A stretch of DNA of 64,000 nucleotides from Gautieria morchelliformis. Its lineage: Eukaryota > Basidiomycota > Agaricomycetes > Gomphales > Gomphaceae. The notes below the pieces were generated by a model, which saw only the letters and a program-made list of their open reading frames with translations, made no database searches and was not told the origin of the DNA. Where the stretch lies: assembly GCA_015179125.1 (NCBI GenBank), contig WHVA01000468.1:26342-90341 (forward strand), written 5' to 3'. Below are positions 13,467 through 26,888 of this stretch, piece after piece. Positions within the stretch are counted from its first letter, which is position 1; every line of letters begins with the position of its first letter. The translations under genes and the position numbers were made by a program.

Positions 13467-16088
13467 TCACAGCACATACCGGAAATCTGGAGCACGGTCG
13501 CCCAATTCTCTCAGCTCCTGTGGAGTATACCCGTACTTTCCCTTCGACCCTTCAACGGCTTTCTCAGAATCTGCGGATAAGCTCGCCTCGTATGCGTCCC
13601 GCTGCTTATTGATCCGAGCATAGAGCAGGACGACCAACGGCGTGCATATGAGTCCGATGCCAATAAACATCAGCTCTATACCATCTGAGAACGGGAGTCA
13701 AGATATTTTCTGGTCAGTATGGACCGACATGCAGGTGGTGATGATGGGGACTCACGACCGAGGATAAATCGGGGGGAGTCGACCGTGCGGAATACGTTAG
13801 ATGAAATAGCGCCTGAGAAATTCCCTATTCCGATGTGGATCGCCATACCAACTCCACGCTTGTACTGCCCAGAGAGGTTGTTGCCCAGCCTGAAAAATAC
13901 GCATGGATATAGGCACACAGACTTCTGGTGCCACTGCACTCACCAGGCGACTACCCCAGGGAAGCTTGCATAACTTCCAGCAACACAGAAGAAAGTACCA
14001 AAGTACTTTACTCCCCTAGGCGCGTTCGATATCTGAATCGAGAATCCGATAAGTAGCATGACCAGGCCGGTAAGAATGAATGGGTGGCGTTTCTTCATCT
14101 TGTCAGAGTAGTAGCCCCAAAGCAAGGTGACGAAGGCTAACCACGGATGAGTCACAAGCTTGGTGGAATACGGAATGGGCTTACTCGCAAAGACGTATGG
14201 CGGCACCGTCAAGAGCTGGGCTATGGGGGTCGAGAAACCGAACCCTGAGATGATTGTCCTGCAGCGAGGATTGAAAGGCGAATGAGGGGAGACAGCAATG
14301 ACACTCACGGTAGGAACAAGGAGATTCCGTATACTTATTAATGGATTAGTCAATTATCTGTCAGTGGACTTTTCTGATAACAAGACTACATACGCGGCCC
14401 AACGACAGACATGTAGATTAATATGTGAAGGTAGATCTACCCGAATGTAGATCAACGTCGTTGGTCAATAATAATAGAGGATGGATATTACTGCAGAAAC
14501 GAACCTGCCAATCCGAGAGAGCTGCCCAAATATCTTTCATAGAGAAATTCTCTTGTTCCCCAACGGATGAGTTGTCGTACTCTGAAGCACATTGCGAACA
14601 AGGTGGGCTTCAGTAGATAAGATTTTAACATGGAAATAAAAACACTCGCTCTTCTTCCAAATTATATATGCTCTTTCTTCAGGCGCAAGGAAAGTGGCCG
14701 TGGCTGGGAAGTCGACCAAAACTAAACGGAATATAATATGAGACGAGATTAAGATCGATCGGACACCGTCGGCGTGTACGTACCAAACGCTGAGAGCACG
14801 CCGACAAGGACTGTCGCGAGACCCTCCAGAATCTGAGATTACTGTGAGTGCAGTTTCCAAAGAATATCTGATGCGAAACATACAAAAATCCAGCTCCATC
14901 CTTCGAGACTACCTACCCCTGACATGAAACCGATTCCGAAAGCCAGCAGTCCGGAAAATGCACCTAAGGTGTATATCGCAGTCAGCATATGGGTCATAGT
15001 CAAAGACTCTCGAACCCACCGGCTAAGCTCGCCGCACCGAAGAATAGACCAATGCGATACTGAAGCTCATGGCGCGGGTACCATAAAGTGAGGCTTGGCG
15101 GGCAATGGCGGAGGTGCAGACGTGACAAAGGTAGAGAAGTACTAGGATAAGCGAACGACAAGAATAAATGTGAGCGAGGCGTACTAGTAAACCACGCCGG
15201 GGAAGAGCCCCGATTCCGCGACGCCAAGACAGACACGCACGCCAACAAGCTGAGGGTACCTTGGGATATATTGAGTGTCTAAAATAGGCTCTCTGACTGA
15301 CGGGTGGCATACGTCTTGACAAGCCCCATGAGGGTCATGACGGTTCCCCACACAATGGTGATGGCGGGTAACCATCTTCCCAAGAGGATTATATCGTGCT
15401 ATATGCTACTGACGATGGAAACAAATATGATGCTCACCTTGATGGACGGAATTTCTTGAGTACGAGGCTGGCAATCAAGCCTGATGGTGAGCTTACAATG
15501 TGGGAATTCAGGACTACAAACGCACTTTGCTGGACATTCAAAAAGGCAGTAGGGCTAGTGATTGTTCAATCACAGAGAGGATATCGAGAAAAACGGGGTA
15601 CTTACTATGAAAAACATGGTCTGCACAGCTACGTAAGACGCCGGATTGTCGTAACAGATGGGTAAGACATACGAGAGCAATATTGTACTGATTTCCTACA
15701 AGTTTCAACTGTTCGGTCAGCCCCTCTATTTTTGCATTTCCGATGTTGCCTTGGGAGGGATCAGTGGGCCAAGCCTGGTTTGTTAAAGAATGAAGCACCT
15801 CTGTCCATGAAGGAGAGGAGATACATCAAGCTCAGAATTGGCATCAGACTGTGCAGAGACAAAGAGAGTCAAGATTGGGATTTGCACTAGAGACGAAGCA
15901 ACCGACCGCAAGTCAAGCTTTCTGTACAAACGATGTTCCTCCTCCGCAGTGAGTTTAGGCGGGGGAGGCAATGCTGTGTCACCTCCGAAGTCCAAGAGAC
16001 CGGTGTCTGGAGCATGTGGGACTTTGTCGAGCTGGGTGTCTGTGCTCGCGCGTTTGTCAATGCTGGACCTTTGAATGTCAGTGGACAT
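13467..16088 (-). CDS. MFS permease, allantoate/nicotinate-type anion:cation symporter
   Basis: Major facilitator superfamily transporter of the ACS/Dal5-like family, which moves organic anions such as allantoate, nicotinate or pantothenate across the plasma membrane with protons. ATG at 16088 (MSTDIQRSS). The N-terminal cytosolic stretch contains LTAEEEHRLYRKLDLR, and a splice join gives the family signature MDRGNIGNAKIEGL after the first helix. Further segments are ELQYRIGLFFGAASLAG and GRWLPAITIVWGTVMTLMGL-like sequence (minus strand 15300-15380), FGTFFCVAGSYASFPGVVAW and a final helix MFIGIGLICTPLVVLLY. The C-tail GYTPQELRELGDRAPDFRYVL is typical of the family. About ten short introns. 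Substrate cannot be told from sequence. It appears intact. Confidence 0.82.
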
Positions 16089-17135
16089 GGCGAGAAACAA
16101 AGCGAGGTGTGGAGTAGCCGTGAGAACACAACCATACTTTGGACTGCTGATTAGTTGGAGCGCTTGCTATAGCAGGCGGACATGATTGAACTATGGGATG
16201 CTATATTTGGCAGCGGGTGCCTTACAAGAGATAAGATAAGCACGTGTCCGGTTAACTAATGGATAATGGCCTCAAGGCTATTGGTTGACCCGCATCGCGA
16301 ACAACGCGTGACAAGCCACCGCTGTGTACCAAGACATTGTCGGGTGCTGTCTTTGAGAATAGGAGATGGTATACACATCACCGAGACCCAACCTGGACTC
16401 TATTATTAATACCTGCCGCCTCAACACGGTGATTCCAGCGCAACCGACTTGGATGGTCTGGTAACAAGTAAATGGCTATGATCAATGCTTCATTCCATAA
16501 CTTCCGGTAGCAGAAACAGGCAATTGGATACCAGATGAAACCCCAGACATCCCAAAGTTCCGGCGTTGGAAGTTCTCGTAGACGACTCGTCAATAGTGCG
16601 TGATACCTATCGCACACCGCACTTAGCAGGTGAGGGCAATTTCACGACACCATTTAGACTCACCGATGTTGTCAGTGTAGAGCCGGAGGTACTGCAGCGC
16701 AACATGGACGCTGAAGAACAAATTACCGAGAAAGAGTCTTAATAGCAGAGCATGCGAGTACATAATTTAGATGCTGGGGAGGAAAGCCTTGCTAGGATAC
16801 TAAGAAAATGTCGGGTCGATCGTAGCCAAAGCACACGCTGACAGTACCGTGAAGGGATGAGTAGCTGGCACCTATCAGTCTTACGAAGAGTGAGAACCAA
16901 GAAAGGCCCGATAAATTGTCGAGTCAGGAAGCGTGTTACAAGGCCAGAGAGCAACAGGACAACAGAGATCTAACCAACCAGATACAAAAATACGAAAAGG
17001 GCCGATGAAATGGGAGCGGGGATTCGAGAGATGCAGAGATGATATGAACATTGGAAAGAAGGGGGATTCGGAGAACAGAGAAAGAGAGCCGAGATACAAT
17101 ACAGGAGGCAATTAGTACAGCTGCAGGAACGCGAA
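16089..17135. other. Intergenic: MFS promoter region, no supported gene
   Basis: Contains the presumed promoter of the MFS gene. Several minus-strand open frames of 60-80 codons (16378-16617, 16739-16954, 16881-17176) are hydrophobic but do not join into a recognisable protein, and I see no conserved domain. A degraded gene is possible. Confidence 0.3.
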
Positions 17136-17645
17136 CTTAGCCCTTGCACATAAATAAGTAGGATGATCCAACTCACGTTACACAGAAATGGTGAGCCTCA
17201 GTCCATCAGCGACCGCGGTTTACACGTGTTTTTTTGGCTGCGGCAAGCCGTTCGTACTTGTCGTTCGACACTTAGCCCTTGCACATTCAAGAAGTAGGAT
17301 GACTCAACTCACGTTACACTTCTGTATAACGTGAGTTGAATCATCCTTCCATCAACGACCGCGGTCTACGCTGGGGCAAGTCGTTCGTACTTGTCGTTCG
17401 ACACTTAGCCCTTGCACATACAAGAAGTAGGATGAGTCAACTCACGGTACACAGAAATGATGAGCTCAGTCTCAGCGACCGCAGTCTATGCGCTGGGGCA
17501 AGTCGTTCGTACTTGTCGTTCGACACTTAGCTCTTGCACATACAAAGTAGGATGATTCAACTCACGTTACATAGAAATGATGGGCTCAGTCCATCAGCGA
17601 TCAGAGACCGCGGTCTACGCGTGTTTACCGGCTGCAAATCGTTCG
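17136..17645. repeat. Tandem array, units of about 122-135 bp
   Basis: Four copies of a unit beginning CTTAGCCCTTGCACAT start at 17136, 17271, 17404 and 17526 (spacings 135, 133, 122 bp). Each carries GTAGGATGA...CAACTCACG and, later, GTTCGTACTTGTCGTTCGAC. On the minus strand the last motif reads NDKYERL, close to DKKYERF just upstream at 17620-17650 at the end of the adjoining zinc-finger-derived open frame. The array therefore looks like repeated amplification of the 3' end of that locus. Units differ by substitutions and small indels, so the array is not very recent. Confidence 0.7.
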
Positions 17646-17716
17646 TACTTCTTGTCAGACTCCTTGACGATTTTGGCCTTCAGCTGTCGATTATCCAAGT
17701 GGTCCCGGCCCGAGTT

Positions 17717-17814
17717 GAGGTGGCCCCACTTGCAAGTGCCATGTTCCATATGGCGCTTTAGAGAACACTCTAAAGCGCCATATGGAACATGGCACTTGCA
17801 AGTGGGGCCACCTC
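17717..17814. repeat. Perfect 47-bp inverted repeat with 4-nt loop
   Basis: Left arm 17717-17763 and right arm 17768-17814 are exact reverse complements separated by AACA; imperfect pairing extends a few bases further on each side (CGAGTT/GACTCG). Each arm, read outward-in, encodes LKRHMEHGTCKWGHL, the recognition-helix end of a C2H2 finger. A third LKRHM coding copy lies on the plus strand at 17857-17871. The structure is an inverted duplication inside a zinc-finger coding region and would form a long hairpin in RNA from either strand. Confidence 0.9.
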
Positions 17815-17841
17815 GACTCGACTTCAAGTGTAAAACCACTT

Positions 17842-18911
17842 TCACACGCTACGACGCTCTAAAGCGCCATATGAGTTCCCGTTCGGACAAACTAAAAAAT
17901 GCTCCTTGCCGCCAAAGACTTCCAAGTGCCAACGGGCCTCCTCCCGTGAGATTACACCGTCCTCGAGCCATTTCCACTCCTGCACGGCATGGATGGCCTT
18001 GTGACGTTTGAGATCCAAATGGCGACCGGACTCAAAGAGGCGCCTGCAGGTTTCACCTTTACGGTCGCCGTGCGCAAAGTAGTAAAAGCATGCCATCTGG
18101 CAATGGGGGCAGCCATCGACACGACAATCGCAAGGACCTTTCTGGTAGTCTTCGCCACGGTTAGTTTTTGGTCTAGGTGATGGCTTGGGCGGTTTAGGAC
18201 CCGCAGGGCGACGAGGAGCCTTAGGCGGACGACGACTGGACGAGGGTTAGCGGTTGCGCGGCGTTGATTGGCGGCCGGGCGACGAGATGGTTGGAAATCA
18301 CCAGACACATCATCATCGTCTTGGTCTCGGTCATCATCAGACACCGAGTCTGATGATGACGAGACCAAGGGCACAGAGTAATAACCTCACTAAAAATCAA
18401 GCAATTTGAAAATTTTTGTGTGACTTTCAAAGTGGGTGACTTGGAGGAGTGAAAGCGTAAGCTGGGAGCAAACCGCGTCACCCCGTGTCACCCCATTGTG
18501 ACAAAGCAAATGCGCAGCAGCTGTCCAATATTCCCACAATGTTGTTCTTTATTCTCATTGTTCTCTGGGAACTGTAAGTAGCTAGTGTTTTCTTCTCTCT
18601 ACCTCAGTACTTTGCAACGAAGCAAGCACTGAGGTAAGAGGCCTATTATTAGTCTCACATTTATTCAACTCACCTATACGCTTTGTAGAATTACTGGCCA
18701 AAACCCGCAAATCAAGGTCGAGTTCAAAGTCTACCTCTACATGGACATCACTATGAAACAACCGCTCGTTGATACGCCCTTTGCCCCCGTAGTTGACAGC
18801 CCCCAATAGCTCGAGGCATATGCTACGGCTCATAGGCAAGTCAACGAAGAGCGAGTAGCGGAAATGGTAACGCCAGCGATCAGCCACACTGGTGTCCCGC
18901 AGTGGCCGCAT
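17842..18911 (-). CDS. C2H2 zinc-finger protein, uncertain integrity
   Basis: Candidate multi-exon gene. A possible first exon begins at ATG 18911 (MRPLRDTSVADRWRYHF...) and ends at a GTGAGT donor near 18672. A later exon, after an acceptor at about 18390, encodes SSSSDSVSDDDRDQDDDD. The frame then changes before APRRPAGPKPPKPSPRPK; an intron from GTGTCT (about 18320) to CCTAAG (about 18220), with an internal CTAAC, would restore it, otherwise a frameshift must be assumed. The C-terminal exon has CDCRVDGCPHC, then a C2H2-like CRRLFESGRHLDLKRHKAIH, and ends at a TGA at about 17842 just before the palindrome. Probably a DNA-binding protein. The 3' end seems rearranged, so pseudogene status is possible. 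Confidence 0.4.
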
Positions 18912-19550
18912 GCTCACTAATCGAGAGAACCGCTTCCACCCTTATGTTGGCACGGGACCGGCGGCACACCACGGCACAGGCAGCACTCCATAAGAGCAGC
19001 AGTTGAGTCACGGATATCGCTAAGCTCCTTCATCTCTCTCCTTGCTTCATGCCAGTGACGGTGACAGGTGTTGGAATCAGTAATCTTGCATGTTGTGCAC
19101 TCGACGCCTAATAATACCGTGATTCCTATCCAACAACACGTAGTCTGGACAATTTGTTAGCCTCAGGTAAATTGCCTGCAATCATGAAAGTATAGGCGAA
19201 AAGAACTTGAAATGAGTGTTTATCCCATTGTAGTTACATAGACGTGTGGCTCCCAGGCTTGTCTCCAAAATGCTAGTGTTGATTTCACAGAAAACACATG
19301 TTTCCGACCGTTGGATGCTGGGTTGATATTCTGAGAGTATGACTCTGACCTAGCGCTTCAACAGATCTTCTTTCCCATATAAGGAAGCTCGAGCTTCGAC
19401 TCGGGTCAATAGTATGGACACAATTTCGGACTCACATATACGTCACCACGAGGGTAAATATTATGCATAGTCTTTGTAAGGAGGCCTTCCCCCGCGTATA
19501 TAATCCCCGTTGCCATTTCTTCCTCATATTCACACGTACTGCGTTTGATC
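18912..19550. promoter_or_regulatory. Intergenic with TATA box of the aldo/keto reductase gene
   Basis: About 640 bp between the zinc-finger locus and the reductase gene. A clear TATA element (GTATATAA, 19497-19504) lies 50 bp before the ATG at 19551. This placement argues that the in-frame ATG at 19463 is outside the transcript. Nothing else in the interval is recognised. Confidence 0.55.
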
Positions 19551-21009
19551 ATGTCTCTCTGGGGCCCCCCTCCACCTCCCCCTCCAAACTGGGCCGCTAT
19601 CGCATCTTGTCGCCCAATGCCGGAGTACGCGTCTCTCCTTTGCAACTCGGTGCTATGAGTATAGGCGATAAATGGTCGGCTATGGGCACCATGGACAAAG
19701 CATCTTCTTTCAAGTTGCTTGACGCTTTCTATGACGCCGGTGTAAGTCCAAACCTCCCCAGATTTTTGCGAATGACGACGGATGCTGCTGCTGCAGGGCA
19801 ATTTCATCGACACTGCTAATAACTATCAAAACGAGGCCTCAGAGCAATTCATAGGGGAGTGGATGGAGAACCGTGGCATCAGAGATCAGCTAGTGATTGC
19901 CACCAAGTACTCTACAAACTACAAGCACGGTGACGCCAGCATCCCAATCAAGATGGGCTATGCAGGCAACGGCCACAAGTCTCTTCATTTGTCTGTCGAG
20001 GCGAGCCTCAAGAAACTCAGAACGACTTACATTGACATCCTCTATGTCCATTGTAAGTTAACCCCTCACCGCATGTAACGGTTGGGGGGTCACATAGTTT
20101 ACAGGGTGGGCCTTTGACACCTCTGTAGAGGAAGTCATGAACAACTTGCATAACCTCGTCGTCGCTGGGAAAGTCCTGTATCTCGTGCGTTCATTATGAT
20201 CTTCAACGGCACTGCCATTGCTTACCATTTATTACCAGGGTGTCTCGGTACGCAGATTTGAGATTCTAGCCCGGGGATGGGATTTCATGAATATCACAGG
20301 ATACTCCGGCCTGGATCGTAGCAAAGGCGAATCAATGGGCCAAGTGCCACGGCAAAACGCCCTTCTGTGTATATCAGGGCAAGTGGAGTATTCTCGAGCG
20401 CAGCTTTGAGCGCGACATCATACCCATGGCCAAGTCGGAGGGCCTTGCTCTTGCGCCCTGGGGAGTCGTCGGCCAAGGTCGTCTCAGGACGGACGAAGAA
20501 GAGAGACGTCGGAAGGAGAGTGGGGAGGGAGGCCGTACAACTACTTCTTCGCAGTGGGAGCGCACGCCGGATGAGGTCAAGGTTAGCCACAAGTTGGAGG
20601 AGATCGCAAAAGAAGTCGGCACAAAACATATCACTGCCGTCGCCATTGCATATGTCATGCATGTATGTGCTCCAGCTATGTCGATGCTGGCTAGGGGTGA
20701 CTGGCCTCCCGTTATAGAAAGCGCCACACGTATTCCCAATTGTAGGGGGACGAAAAGTCGAACATCTTGAGGCTAATATGGAGGCGCTTGATATCAAGCT
20801 TACTCCTGCGCAGATTAAAGCTATGGAGGAGGTCCTACCTTTTGATCAAGGTTTCCCGAACTCCATGGTTGTGAGTATCAATACCTATACAAGTTGTAGT
20901 GCCTCACGTACATTGTTTCCTTCAGGGTGACGGTACGCACGACCCGTGGCTAGTGACGATCGCCGGCAACACGGACAGATGGCCCGCTGCACCCCCACTC
21001 AACCCTTGA
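19551..21009 (+). CDS. Aldo/keto reductase, aryl-alcohol dehydrogenase type (AKR9), possible frameshift
   Basis: NADPH-dependent reductase of the fungal aryl-alcohol dehydrogenase (AAD) group, acting on aromatic aldehydes. Exons: 19551-19741, 19797-20052, about 20105-20178, about 20239-20250, then from GATACTCC at about 20307 to 20661 and two more to the TGA at 21007-21009. The body reads [21 protein letters not shown], the catalytic tetrad is present (D and Y in [10 protein letters not shown] in ATKYS, H in YVHWW), and the C-terminal half has [22 protein letters not shown]. Oddity: the expected family start MSLWG at 19551 is one base out of frame with the body, with the break at a C6 run (about 19566-19571). 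Either a homopolymer assembly error or a true frameshift. Confidence 0.82.
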
Positions 21010-21958
21010 CCTTGCGTGTTGTTAACCATGTGAACGGGAATACGAGCAAAGAACCGACACACTCGCTGTCCATATGACGTGTAGGCTGTTATGATAGTGA
21101 CATGCTAAAGTGAACTGCAGTGTATGAGTACATCTTAACCAGAATTTATAAATAATCCAGTTTATTGTCCAGTCTTAACTTGATATGCATGCTCACTAGT
21201 AGCGTTGTCGTTTAGTAGCCAGGACCGCTCTGACGGAACAGAACTGGAAAAAGGGTTATCGTACATGTCAAGCTAACTTGAGAGGTAATCGGTAATATAT
21301 GCGGGCCGTGACTAAGCTAAATAGGCTGCGGCTGACGCATATATGCAGCCGGCTCCCTGCAGATGCGCCGCGGTCCGCGTATTCGGTTTTGGCTAGTGTA
21401 TTGGTGCGATCGATCGGCTCGGCCCAGATAACGTGGTTCGGATCTCGTTGCACACATGGTGCCTCGGCTCGGCTCGGTCCTCGGTGTGATCGTTGGATCG
21501 CCTCCTACTCGCGTATGTGCGCCGCGGTAAACTCGGATTGGACTCGTGAGTGACCAGAATTACGTGAGTATAATCCATAGCTTATAGTTACATATCTTAC
21601 GGGTGTGTCCTTTCAACTTGGTCACGGGGGGCACTTTACAGAAGCCATGCTACGTGTCCCAGAAACTACTGGACATCACACTCACACACACCTTGTATCA
21701 ATTTTCCCCGCTTGATCGACGGGTTGTCGAGCACCCAAACTGTTTCGGCAACAATCGCTTGGCCCTTTCAGGGTCTCGTCCACATGTTCTGAAGGCACAT
21801 GACTTGTGGCTCGCGACTGGAGTGGGAACACCGAAAGATGGCTTGATGCACCCTCCGCTCAACCGTTGCACGCTGCACCGCATCTCTTTTAATTATGCGA
21901 ACAACGAAAGGAAATGCATGAGGGTATCAGAAATTGCGCTGAGAATCGAACGACTGTT
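21010..21958. other. Intergenic, convergent 3' flanks
   Basis: About 950 bp between two convergent genes. It contains short GGCTC/CGGTC repeats near 21460-21485 and a 125-codon plus-strand open frame (21603-21980) with no recognisable similarity that overlaps the helicase 3' end. I see no supported gene. Confidence 0.3.
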
Positions 21959-24769
<2,811 letters not shown>

Positions 24770-24890
24770 TGCACTGAAAAACGAGCGTATACAACGACAT
24801 GAAGTTTTCGCAGTGGAATCGGTTACAAGCGGAAGTTCCGGGAACAGTATTCGGGCGCTTACAGCTTACATATATCTCCGACGTAGCAAC
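24770..24890. promoter_or_regulatory. Shared promoter of DHX33-like and SF3B5
   Basis: Only 121 bp separate the two divergent ATGs. It contains CGGAAGTTCCGG (near 24831-24842), a palindromic motif, but no clear TATA box. The arrangement suggests a bidirectional promoter. Confidence 0.5.
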
Positions 24891-25441
24891 ATGGTAAGTG
24901 GCAGCTGGGACGGTAGATCGAATGAGCTACTACCCTTCTGATGAAAACCTAGTCAAGCGAGTTGAGGTATACGGCAAATACTCAACTGGAGCATTGTACG
25001 AGCTGTTCTTTCACTTCTTTGGAGCGCCACTGACTTCTTTTGTCGTTAGTGCACGCTCGGTACACTGGTACAGGTGAGTAGTCTCTGCTTTACTGGTAGC
25101 ACATGGCTAATGAATAATCACCCGCAGGTCATGCCGACCTCACCAAGTAGTGAGTCTATTTCGAAACCGATGTTGCTGGGATCATAATATCGTTGACGGA
25201 TCCTCGTCCAGCGATTGGCTCACCCATCAACATCGAGACACTCTAGCATCAATTGTGGGCCATCCGACCTTAACATCGTATCTTGCTATTGCGGATGGAG
25301 AGTCAATTGGTCGTGTGAAATTTGAAATGTCTGAAGTAAAGTATACTTCTACTTTGTGCCCTTGATATCTTTCTCACCTAAGTTATTAAACAGCGTATGC
25401 TCCAGCCCTGTGGACCTCCCCCACCTAAGGATGATGACTGA
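24891..25441 (+). CDS. SF3B5: Splicing factor 3B subunit 5 (SF3b10)
   Basis: Small subunit of the SF3b complex of U2 snRNP, acting in branch-point recognition in the nucleus. It is too fragmented for a long open frame, but six exons join cleanly: 24891-24893 (only ATG), 24953-24995, 25050-25073, 25128-25149, 25212-25335 and 25394-25441. The protein begins MSSELRYTANTQLEHLHARY, continues TGTGHADLTKYDWLTHQHRD and ends RMLQPCGPPPPKDDD, matching the family in order and length (about 87 residues; human is 86). All introns are GT-AG. The start codon is an exon by itself in coding terms, with GTAAGT directly after ATG. Intact. Confidence 0.92.
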
Positions 25442-25952
25442 GCATAACAGTAATATGCTACTTTAGCGGTGGTATGTTGGAGATACAAGAACCAATATGA
25501 TTGAAAGCCTTGTCAGCCATAAGTACTCGTGGAGAGACCTGATTCTTTCGACGCACCAGTGTCGGCAGAATTCTACAACGGCTCTACAATCAAGCTATTA
25601 CGTACAGCCTCTAACGGAGAGAGCGCGAACTGAGTACTGAAGGGACGCTCTCTGGTTCCACCAATCACCAACGGCAACATCGGGGCTGTGCTGTTCATGA
25701 ACAAAGACATAGACATACTTAGTGATTCAATTGAGATGCCATCTAGGCGAGCGAGCGAGTAGTTTCTCGATCAGTAGGATTCAAACCCCGCCGGACGTAT
25801 CGCATAACGCATGTGAATGATTGGCTGAGAGCCCGAGGTTTATCCGCGAGTAGAAAAGAGTAGAAAGGGCCGGTCGCCAAAGCAAGGTCGTCCCCTCTAC
25901 TCCACTCAGCGCTATGGATGGGCAAAGGTGTGTTTTCATGTCATTTGTGTAA
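25442..25952. other. Intergenic, no feature seen
   Basis: About 510 bp between SF3B5 and the F-box gene. A GGTTTGAATCC-like string (minus strand near 25775) resembles a tRNA T-loop but lacks a pairing stem and the rest of a cloverleaf. Nothing else is recognised. Confidence 0.3.
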
Positions 25953-26888
25953 ATGACCACTCTTATGCACGCGTATATGAGCGATTTTAGCTCGTCGTCT
26001 GAAGTTCTTCATTCCTTGCCTGTAGAGCTTGTTCGAATAATTTTTGAAGACGCAGCGTGCCACTCACGGAGAACTGCTACCAATCTCGCCTGTGTTTCAA
26101 AGAAAGTGCACAAGTGGATCATCCCAATTCTGTATCAAACTGTCGTACTTGAAAGGCCGTATTCCTTGGTCTTGTTTCATCGGACCGTCGTAGTTGCCAA
26201 GTCGGAATTTGGGAGTTATACGAGGGCGCTGTATGTGCTATCTCCCCCTTGTCCCGGAGTTGCCCCGGAATTTTTGGCCCATTTTCCTTCCCTCCAGCAT
26301 CTTGTCATCGGCAGTCTATCCCTTCGCGAACCTCCGTCACCGTCAATTCTCCAACGGAATCTCTGCCGTCCAACAAGCATAACTATCATAGGATCATTGA
26401 GTCGCATATCCTTCAGACACCCGATATTTCAACGTTGTACACATTTATACTTCGCCGATGGTGTCCCTTCACCGTTTGCTCTCACTACAGACGTGCTCCC
26501 ATGTCTAACGCACCTTGCCTGTGCATACCGACACGGAACTACTAGCACCACAGCCGTCACAAGCCTTCCTCTCCTTCTCACTGAGGGGCGGACGGGCCAG
26601 TCATTCTTCTTTTCGGATAGTCAACTTACAGGCACGCCCGTCCGTATGACTCCCGTCAACCCAAGGGTACTCATTGTGGACTTGTACCTTTCGAACGGAT
26701 CCCCAGATGCGACGATGTTCGTAATGGAGCGGCTGGGACTGGGAAAATCACCACTGGGGCGTGAGCGTCGAACTGATCCCCGACTCTTGACGCGACCGGG
26801 GAAGCCTCTCACACCACAACGCTGGCTTGATTATGTAGTGAGCGGTGTTATGTGGACGACTGCTGAAGAAGAAATTAGGCTGGCCTAA
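25953..26888 (+). CDS. F-box protein
   Basis: Single-exon gene of 311 codons. The N-terminal F-box-like motif spans about residues 17-60 (LHSLPVELVRIIFEDAAC ... VSKKVHKWIIPILY), the signature of basidiomycete F-box proteins that bind Skp1 in SCF ubiquitin ligases. The rest has no obvious leucine-rich or WD repeats and ends TAEEEIRLA. The target is unknown. The family is expanded in Agaricomycetes. Open throughout and apparently intact. Confidence 0.72.
   Translation: MTTLMHAYMSDFSSSSEVLHSLPVELVRIIFEDAACHSRRTATNLACVSKKVHKWIIPILYQTVVLERPYSLVLFHRTVVVAKSEFGSYTRALYVLSPPCPGVAPEFLAHFPSLQHLVIGSLSLREPPSPSILQRNLCRPTSITIIGSLSRISFRHPIFQRCTHLYFADGVPSPFALTTDVLPCLTHLACAYRHGTTSTTAVTSLPLLLTEGRTGQSFFFSDSQLTGTPVRMTPVNPRVLIVDLYLSNGSPDATMFVMERLGLGKSPLGRERRTDPRLLTRPGKPLTPQRWLDYVVSGVMWTTAEEEIRLA

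Noticed and set aside
16378-17176. Hydrophobic minus-strand frames as a second transporter
   Set aside because: They cannot be joined by splice sites into one protein and match no family.
25760-25800. tRNA-like T-loop string on the minus strand
   Set aside because: The flanking bases do not form a T-stem, and no anticodon arm, D arm or acceptor stem could be found.
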